Below are positions 8,150-13,469 of a stretch of DNA of 13,469 nt, piece after piece (the first letter of the stretch is position 1; each line of letters begins with the position of its first letter). Source of the stretch: Ophiosphaerella korrae (Eukaryota > Ascomycota > Dothideomycetes > Pleosporales > Phaeosphaeriaceae); contig JALNQF010000817.1 in NCBI GenBank assembly GCA_028456385.1, positions 1-13,469 on the forward strand, read 5' to 3'. Under the pieces are notes generated by a model. The model saw only the letters and a program-made list of their open reading frames with translations. It did not search any database and was not told the DNA's origin. Made by a program: the position numbers and the translations under genes.

Positions 8150-8500
8150 TAGTAACTAATTTTTCCTATTCTTTAATTAATATATTAGTTAGTTATCTAT
8201 AACTATAGTATACCTAGTATTATATCTTATTTATTATTAATTGTTATTATATCTATAACTATATTTTTAATTATTATTCCTTCTAGCTCTAATATAGAGA
8301 GAACTGTTTTAAACCTAATAGGTTCCTAGAATAGTTTTCTTTTAATTATACTTAGTTATTAAAAGTATTTCTTTATTATATACTTTATCTCTTATATTTC
8401 TATAAACTTCTTTAATATAAATTTTTTTATAGCTTTACTATTAATTATTAACTATACTTTCTTTCTTTAGTATATACTTGTTTTTATAATATATAGGCCT
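8150..8500 (-). pseudogene. Aspartic protease (retropepsin) domain, Gypsy remnant B
   Basis: This would cut the Gag-Pol polyprotein. The minus strand gives GLYIIKTSIY, then LIINSKAIKKFILKKF. The family active site is D-S-G-A-x-x-x-F-I; here the catalytic Asp codon is AAT (Asn) at 8440-8442 and the Gly is also changed. IIKNIVIDII and DIILGILWLWI follow, the last matching the D-V-I-L-G-x-x-W-L block. Readable Pol continues in the same frame into the RT. Order and motifs make the assignment firm. Confidence 0.87.
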
Positions 8501-9479
8501 CTTATACCTTCTAGCTTTTTTTACTTAAGTAATTTTATAAATTATCTATCTTTTTAGGGCTATAGCTTTACTTTAAGTTTATATTCTTTATATTTTAAAT
8601 ATTTATTATTTATATATTTATACTATAGTCTTCTTTAGATATATTTCTTAGTTAGCTTAGGTTTAGGCCTTACTACTACGTATCTATCTTCTAGGATTAT
8701 CTCTTATCTTTAGATATTTTTTACTAAAATTACTCTTATATAGTTATAGCCTTTTCTTCTTATAAGCTATATATTATTATTTACTTTAGAGTTCTTATAT
8801 ATAATATAATTCTTATTTAGGTATAATATCTATAATATTTTAAAATATACTAGATACTCTAGATCTATTATTTTATTGTCTTCCTCCTAGTATTTATCTT
8901 TACTAAGTCTATTTTTTATTAGTATATAGTATACTACTAGTACTTATAGTATATAAGCTTTATTAATCTATCGCGTTTTTATTATAAAGTACTACTATTC
9001 TCTTTATATAAGTATTCTTCCTACTATAACTATATATTACTTTATTTATTCTTAAAATAGTATAAACTTTATTTCTTTAGGATTACGTTCTTTCTAGTCT
9101 TTATATACTTCCTCTATACTTATAACTATTAAGTATATTTAAATAAATCTCTATTCTTTATTTTATTCCTCTATATCTATTATTATATAGCTATTATAGC
9201 TATATATTATTAGCTAGGCGTATTCTATTTCTCTTATACTAACTTATTCTTTACTTCTTTATAGTCTTTTAGAGGTAGTTATAGTAGTTTCTTTATTTAG
9301 TACTAGTTCTTTAGCTTAGATTAATAGTACTAGGAGCTCTTCTCTTTTTAGATCTTCTACTATTAAGTCTATTACTTAGGCTATTTCTTTTAGCTAAGCT
9401 TTTATTCTCTTATCTTTTATTATAGCTACTTTATATCTTTATTTTTATAAGAACTATACTACTTTCTATTTACTAGAAA
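8501..9479 (-). pseudogene. Gag-Pol linker region, Gypsy remnant B
   Basis: The frame of Gag continues without a shift through this stretch into the protease. The minus-strand translation is rich in Glu, Lys and Ile, with segments such as VIDLIVEDLKREELLVL, SIREIEYA and KERNPKEIKFILF. I recognise no domain. Its position between the zinc knuckles and protease, and its acidic, low-complexity character, fit a disordered linker in a single gag-pol frame. Confidence 0.6.
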
Positions 9480-10680
9480 GATATATATAGTAGTTATTAT
9501 TATAATAATAGGTCTAATAGAGTATTATATATTATACTTCTTTACTCTTAGCTACTTTCTTTTAAGGTTTAGCTTATACTTATAGTATTTCTTTCTTTTT
9601 TTTAGTTATTTTTAACTAAGTTTCTTTCTTTAAGTTTTTACTTCTATAGTCTTTTATAAAGTATCTAGGTTTCTTGTATTTATAATATACTATATCTTTC
9701 TTCTTTTATAATTAGTAGTCTTTTATATAGTAGCCTTTCTTACTATAGTTAAAGTATATAAAGTCTTTATTCTTTTTCTTTTTCTTATCTTTATTAGTAT
9801 TAAAGATTATAAGGTCTCCTTTATTATAGTTCTAGGTATAACCTTTATACTTATTTTTCTTCTATTCTTAAAGATTATTATTAATTTATATTACCTATTA
9901 CTTTAGAGCTTCTAGTATTTATAGTTTCTCTATATATATTATTTTATATTAGATTTTTAAGTTTAGCCCTTATTTAAATTATAATATTAAGGCTAACTTA
10001 TTCTATTCTATATTTTATAATAGTTATTTAAACTATAATATATACTTAAGAATACTTTAGTTCTATATAAGCTTTTCTAGCTATTCTTTAGCTTATTAAG
10101 TAACGTCTATATCTCTAAATACTACTCTTATTCATTTAGTAAAGTATTTATAACTTCTAAAAATAGCTTTAGTTTTATCTTTCTAGGCTATTAGAGAGTA
10201 TATTATATAGTTAGTTTAGTAAAGTTTATACTATCTTATTATATCTTCTTTAAAGTATAATCCTATATATATTACTTTCTTTTCTTCTATATTAAAGTAT
10301 AGTACTTGCATATCTATTTAGAGTTATACTAAGGCTATAAAAAGTCTTAATTTCTCTCTTATTTTATTAAACTTCTTAAGTATAGGTATCTTTAGTAGCT
10401 TTTTTATTATACTTATCTCTAGTCTTTAAGTAATTAGTTCTATCTAGTTCTATCCTTTAATAATAGCCTTAATCTATACTTTATTCTACTTTATATAATC
10501 TTGTAGTTCTTTATTCTATATTTCTAAAGTATTAATTACTATTTTTATATCTTTTTTATCTAAGATTAAGTTATTAATTTAGTCTTTAATTATTTTCTAT
10601 ATAGTACTATTAGACTTATAACTACTCTTAGGTACTTTACTTATTAAACTTTCTTCTATTATATTAGCTAGACTATATAC
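9480..10680 (-). pseudogene. Gag (capsid and nucleocapsid), Gypsy remnant B
   Basis: Gag packages the element RNA. The N-terminal part (about 10680-10450) reads as a charged coiled coil, for example DKKDIKIVINTLEI and NKELQDYIK. The retrotransposon-gag domain follows with KKFNKIREKLRLFIALV near 10377, matching the family K-F-x-G-x-x-x-x-L-x-x-F-x-x-x block, then YFKEDII, FRSYKYFTK and a long helical stretch. A lysine-rich linker leads to two zinc knuckles at 9756-9646 and a basic tail. The original start codon is uncertain: an ATA that was probably ATG lies near 10662, but further candidates lie upstream as far as about 10740. Confidence 0.9.
9646..9756 (-). other. Two CCHC zinc knuckles with every ligand changed to Tyr
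   Basis: Two 14-codon modules read YFNYSKKGYYIKDY (9756-9715) and YYKYKKPRYFIKDY (9687-9646). Spacing is exactly that of C-X2-C-X4-H-X4-C. All six Cys and both His positions are Tyr, as expected if TGT or TGC became TAT or TAC, and CAT or CAC became TAT or TAC. The nucleocapsid could not bind zinc. Confidence 0.92.
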
Positions 10681-10740
10681 TACTTACGCTTTACTTCTTG
10701 TAATAACTAGATTAGTAAGGTATAATAGGCCTCTTATTAT

Positions 10741-11348
10741 TAACTTATTAGATAAGTTATATAATTAGATACTCGATAGTATATACGTAGAGAGGCGTAA
10801 TAGATTTTAGGTGTACTTAGAATCTATTAATTAGCTTACTTAAGCTAATACTACAATCTAATTAGCTTAGCGTATAGGCGTAATAATCGCTAAGCTACTA
10901 ACTCTACTATAGCTAAAAGGATTATAGCCTTAACCTTTATAAATAAAGGAATTAAATAAAGAATCTTATATATAAAGAGATAGACTACGTTAGTATAACT
11001 AATATAATAAAGAAACTAGTACTTTAATAAAAGAGTATTAAGGATCTAGCTTACTACTATCTTAAGAGACCTAGCTAAGACTACTATATTGTAGATATAT
11101 AAATAGAGCGCAGGGCTAGAAATAAAGAGAATAATTAATCTACTTAGTTTATACTTATTACTTTTAAGTTATAAGTAACTAACTTAAAAAGGGCTTTTCT
11201 AAAAGCCTTAGTATTTCTCTCTAATAAGGCCTTTATATAGCTATTATAAAAAAGCCTTTTTATTAAATTACTATAACTTCTTTTAAATCTAATAGTTAAG
11301 AGTCTTACTACCTTAACTAAGTTAAGTAAACTAGTATCTACTTATATT
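10741..11348. other. Non-coding interval, probable leader and 5' LTR of Gypsy remnant B
   Basis: No coding frame is evident. The interval lies directly upstream of the Gag of remnant B, so its 5' LTR and primer site are expected here, but no second LTR copy was found to define the ends. The plus strand changes from T-rich to A-rich near 10760, in line with an element border. Visible structures are an inverted repeat at 10830-10849 (arms ATTAGCTTA and TAAGCTAAT around CT), another at 10934-10949 (CCTTTAT-AA-ATAAAGG, which also offers a TATA-like site on either strand), and an imperfect hairpin at 11189-11209. Part of the right half may belong to the LTR of the Copia element that follows. Confidence 0.4.
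11096..11107 (+). promoter_or_regulatory. TATA-box-like site, possible Copia LTR promoter
   Basis: TATATAAATAGA is followed by a comparatively G+C-rich GAGCGCAGGG and then AATAAAG at 11121, about 550 bp before the Copia Gag. The arrangement resembles the U3-R part of an LTR. In DNA this rich in TA, a TATA match is weak evidence alone. Confidence 0.3.
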
Positions 11349-11396
11349 AACTTAAGTATTAACTTAAGTATTAAGCTAAGTATTAAGCTAAGTACT
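11349..11396. repeat. 12-bp tandem array, four copies
   Basis: Two identical AACTTAAGTATT units (11349, 11361) are followed by AAGCTAAGTATT (11373) and AAGCTAAGTACT (11385). A related AAGCTAAGTACT recurs outside the array near 11557. The array precedes the 46-bp repeats in the presumed Copia leader. Confidence 0.9.
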
Positions 11397-11406
11397 ATAA
11401 AGAGTA

Positions 11407-11544
11407 TTAGTAAAAAGTACTAATCTTCTACTCTCTAGTAGCTCTACACGCGTTAGTAAAAAGTACTATTCTTCTACCTTCTAGTAGTACTACAAGTATC
11501 TTTAAAAAGGAGCGTAAATCTCCTACTCTCTAGTAGCCCTCTAA
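11407..11544. repeat. 46-bp tandem repeat, three copies plus a distant fourth
   Basis: The block TTAGTAAAAAGTACTA, then a CTTCTACTCTCTAGTAG-like segment, repeats with a period of exactly 46 bp: the AAAAAG landmark falls at 11412, 11458 and 11504. The third copy is most diverged. A fourth diverged copy, with AAAAAG at 11598 and TTTTACCTTCTTATAAC following, lies 94 bp further on. All are between the presumed LTR and the Copia Gag start. They may be leader repeats of the element. Confidence 0.85.
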
Positions 11545-11653
11545 TAACTCTTAAATTAAGCTAAGTACTATACTTAGCCTTAACTAAAGCGTACTCTAAA
11601 AAGTAATAATTTTTTACCTTCTTATAACTTAAAGCTAAAACAAGATAGCTAGT

Positions 11654-12700
11654 ATAACCTAACGCAATCTAACTATAATATTAAGGACTAATAAGGATTA
11701 CACTATATAGATAATTTAACTATAATCTAGATACGTAGTATATAATATTTAGGATAAGATTAACTTAGAATCTTCTACTTAGCTAATTTAAAGACTAGAA
11801 CTAATTAGAGCTCTAGTAATAGCTAACTATACTCTAGTATTAGGTATTAAAACTCTTACGTAGTAGTCTAAACTCTTAGCTACTAGTTATAAAGCTTTTA
11901 AAGAAGACTTTAAATACTATAAAATATTAGCTAAGTAATACTATAGTAACTAATATAAGTATAAAAAGGAGTAGTTAAGTCTCTAGTATATTATAACGTT
12001 TATCTAATCTTTAGTTTTACTATATTTACTACGTATATACTACTTACTAAACTAATCTCTATATTAGTAGCTATTAAACCTAAAGTAAACTATTAGCGTA
12101 GATAAGTATATTAAGTAAGAGTGTATACGTAATAGATACCTTAAATTACTTAAGCTTATAAGAAGCCTAGTAAATTAAGATATATAGATAGCTAAGTATA
12201 ACTACGCTACTACTAAGGCTAAAACGTATTAAGTAGTAAAGTTACTACAAATTAATATAATTACTTAAGACTTTTTAGTAGCTATTAAATATATAGTACT
12301 AATTTAGTCTATAACCTTTTAAGATAATAGAAGGCTATTACCTAGTATAAACTAGAGAGAGATAATAAAACGCTACTATAAGTATATAATAGTATACTAT
12401 CTCCTAAATATAAAGAGGTGTAAAGCTACTTTTATAGTAGATAATACTTTACTTTATACTATTAGTAGTAATACTACTTAAAGTAAGACTAGAGACGCCT
12501 CTCTTATAGATAACGTACTACTTAATAAATAGGGTAAACCTTGTAATTAATATATACGTAGTAGTAATACTAACGTTAACTAAATAATAAGTTAAAGAAC
12601 TATAAGTAAATAATACTTAGCTTATAAAAGACTTTATAAACTTAGTAATTACTATTATATTAATCTTAATAAAGTACTAGATTAGTAGACTCTAAGTAAG
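11654..12700 (+). pseudogene. Copia-type Gag
   Basis: The frame begins with LTIILRTNKDYTI, then a stop where Trp is expected, resembling the family D-N-Y-x-x-W block at the Copia Gag N-terminus. It continues with LELIRALVIANYTLVLGI, KAFKEDFKYYKILAK, and helical segments such as YIITFI and ECIRNRYLKLLKLIRSLVN typical of the UBN2-like Gag body. Near 12614 the frame reads YLAYKRLYKLSNY and then YYINLNKVLD before two stops. With Tyr restored conceptually to Cys or His, this is a C-X2-C-X3-H-X4-C knuckle followed by the D-x-W-W-like block often seen after it; the X3 spacing is one short of the usual X4. The family call rests mainly on continuity with the protease and pre-integrase motif. Confidence 0.75.
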
Positions 12701-12919
12701 ACTCTAAAAGAGCTTATTAATTATAAATATAAGTATAATATAACTTTATAAGGACTAATAAGAGGATAGTTAAAGTATTAAATAAAGCCTTATATAGAAC
12801 TATACGCTAAGTTACTTTAGATTACTAAAATCTATAAAGAAGATTAACTAGAAAGCTAGTAAATATTAAGTATTAAGAGCACTTTTATTACTAAAACTAT
12901 AAGAAATACTTATAATACC

Positions 12920-13210
12920 TACTTTCTTTAGAATTCCTTTATCTTAGACTTTAGTTTAACCTACTATATTATAAACAACCTAACTTATATATATAACTAT
13001 TGTCTATTAAGGCTAAATAATTATATATAGGTAGGTAAGTTAAAGATATAAGTAAAAGGATATAGATCTCTTACTCTTATACTAAAAAACTAGTTAATAG
13101 AAAATAAACTAGTTCTATATAACGTAGCTATATACTTAGATATCTTTTATAACCTAGTCTCTTTCTAGCTACTTTAGTAGAGAGAAATATAGTAAAATAC
13201 TTAATCTAAG
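12920..13210 (+). pseudogene. Copia-type aspartic protease
   Basis: SFILDFSLTYYIINN at 12935-12979 matches the Copia active-site block W-I-L-D-S-G-A-T-x-H-I-x-N. The catalytic Asp is kept (GAC at 12947-12949), but Ser has become Phe and Gly has become Ser, both C-to-T or G-to-A changes. The segment continues with VGKLKI, then VKGYRSLTLIL, and NVAIYLDIFYNLVSF at about 13124-13165, which matches the family L-x-N-V-L-Y-x-P-x-x-x-x-N-L-x-S hallmark. Protein made from this region would be truncated by several stops. Confidence 0.88.
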
Positions 13211-13339
13211 CTAATAACTCTAAACAAGCCTAATAGATAAATAATTAGATACCTTACTAAGATCTATAGTTAATAGGTACTTAAGTATTATTTATTATAT
13301 AATCTTATATACTAAGTAGCGTACTATACTTATAAACTT

Positions 13340-13469
13340 TAGACTATTAGAGTACTAGTACTACTATAGTATAAGAGACTTAGCTATCTAGAACTAGCTA
13401 TAATTAAATACTTTATCTAGTAAGCTTAAGGAGTACGTATAAAAAGAGTATCTATAGTCTAGTATAATA
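13340..13469 (+). pseudogene. GAG-pre-integrase motif of Copia Pol, truncated by window end
   Basis: The frame reads LL-stop-YKRLSYLELAIIKYFI from 13361, matching the L-W-H-x-R-L-G-H-x-x-x-x-x-x-x-x-L motif that precedes the Copia integrase. The Trp is now TAG (13367-13369), and both His codons are TAT (13370-13372 and 13385-13387). GVRIKRVSIV follows, a segment common before the integrase zinc ligands in fungal Copia elements. The domain continues beyond the window. Confidence 0.88.

Larger units (their letters stand above)
5030..10740 (-). mobile_element. Ty3/Gypsy retrotransposon remnant B (gag-pol, nearly full coding length, RIP-mutated)
   Basis: The minus strand reads, from right to left, Gag with coiled coil and two zinc knuckles, a linker, protease, RT, RNase H, integrase and chromodomain. 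Gag, protease and the N-terminal half of RT share one frame from about 10680 down to 7650, so the element probably had a single gag-pol frame. A frame change falls between 7650 and 7632, and another near 5560-5620. The integrase is interrupted by a 229-bp insert. The plus strand is strikingly pyrimidine-rich over this span, as expected when an A-rich retroelement lies on the other strand. It differs in sequence from remnant A and is a separate family. I could not find a matching pair of LTRs at the two ends. Confidence 0.94.
11654..13469 (+). mobile_element. Ty1/Copia retrotransposon remnant (gag and 5' part of pol, runs off window)
   Basis: One plus-strand frame (codons starting at 11654, 11657 and so on) can be followed to the last base without a shift, with RIP-type stops throughout. 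It gives a Copia Gag, a Gag zinc-knuckle-like block, an aspartic protease and the GAG-pre-integrase motif, in the order specific to Ty1/Copia, where integrase precedes RT. Integrase, RT and RNase H would lie beyond the right edge. The probable start is the ATA at 11654-11656 (formerly ATG), since the readable protein begins directly after it. It belongs to a different superfamily from the two Gypsy elements. Confidence 0.9.

Noticed and set aside
1..13469. An alternative genetic code with TAA/TAG read as Gln, as in some ciliates
   Set aside because: Stops also replace Trp, and Cys/His to Tyr and Asp to Asn changes occur at invariant catalytic sites, which reassignment cannot explain.
1..13469. 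Mitochondrial, plastid, plasmid or AT-rich bacterial DNA
   Set aside because: The content is eukaryotic LTR retroelements with specific CpA/TpG loss; there are no organellar genes, tRNAs or bacterial operons.
11654..13469. A DUF3435 / Starship-captain-like tyrosine recombinase
   Set aside because: The translation shows a Copia protease active site, the NLVSF block and a pre-integrase HRRLSH-like motif in order; no recombinase R-H-R-Y pattern was seen.

Overview
The window is a gene-poor, AT-rich block (roughly a quarter G+C by eye) made almost entirely of dead LTR retrotransposons. I see no intact protein-coding gene, tRNA, rRNA or CRISPR array. CpA and its complement TpG are nearly absent on both strands: I count about 65 survivors in 13.5 kb. 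TpA is everywhere, while CpT/ApG and a fair amount of CpG remain. This is the signature of repeat-induced point mutation (RIP), so the source is most likely a filamentous ascomycete (Pezizomycotina) AT-isochore or other heterochromatin. I cannot name the species.

Layout. (1) 1-3090, plus strand: the pol part of a Ty3/Gypsy element, cut by the left window edge. Protease tail, reverse transcriptase, RNase H, integrase and a probable chromodomain follow in order. (2) 3091-5007: an unassigned interval with a 14-bp x6 tandem array, a weak coding-like frame, a 20-bp palindrome, and a 17-bp array flanked by two hairpins. (3) 5030-10740, minus strand: a second, different Ty3/Gypsy element, readable from the Gag N-terminus through two zinc knuckles, protease, RT, RNase H, integrase and chromodomain. 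Its integrase is split by a 229-bp insert (5950-6178) between 10-bp direct repeats. Removing insert plus one repeat (239 bp) restores the integrase frame exactly. (4) 10741-11653: non-coding leader and probable LTR sequence, with a 12-bp x4 array and a 46-bp x3 to x4 array. (5) 11654-13469, plus strand: Gag, protease and the GAG-pre-integrase motif of a Ty1/Copia element that runs off the right edge.

The damage is nearly all transitions. Gln and Trp codons became stops, Cys and His became Tyr, and catalytic Asp often became Asn. Reading frames mostly survive for kilobases, so RIP probably acted before many indels accumulated. The short insert and the short tandem arrays keep more CpA/TpG than the long elements, which suggests they escaped or post-date the process. 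I did not find a new functional system. The points most worth checking are the insert, the arrays beside the element ends, the trinucleotide context of surviving CpA sites, and the unassigned segment at 3.1-4.9 kb.
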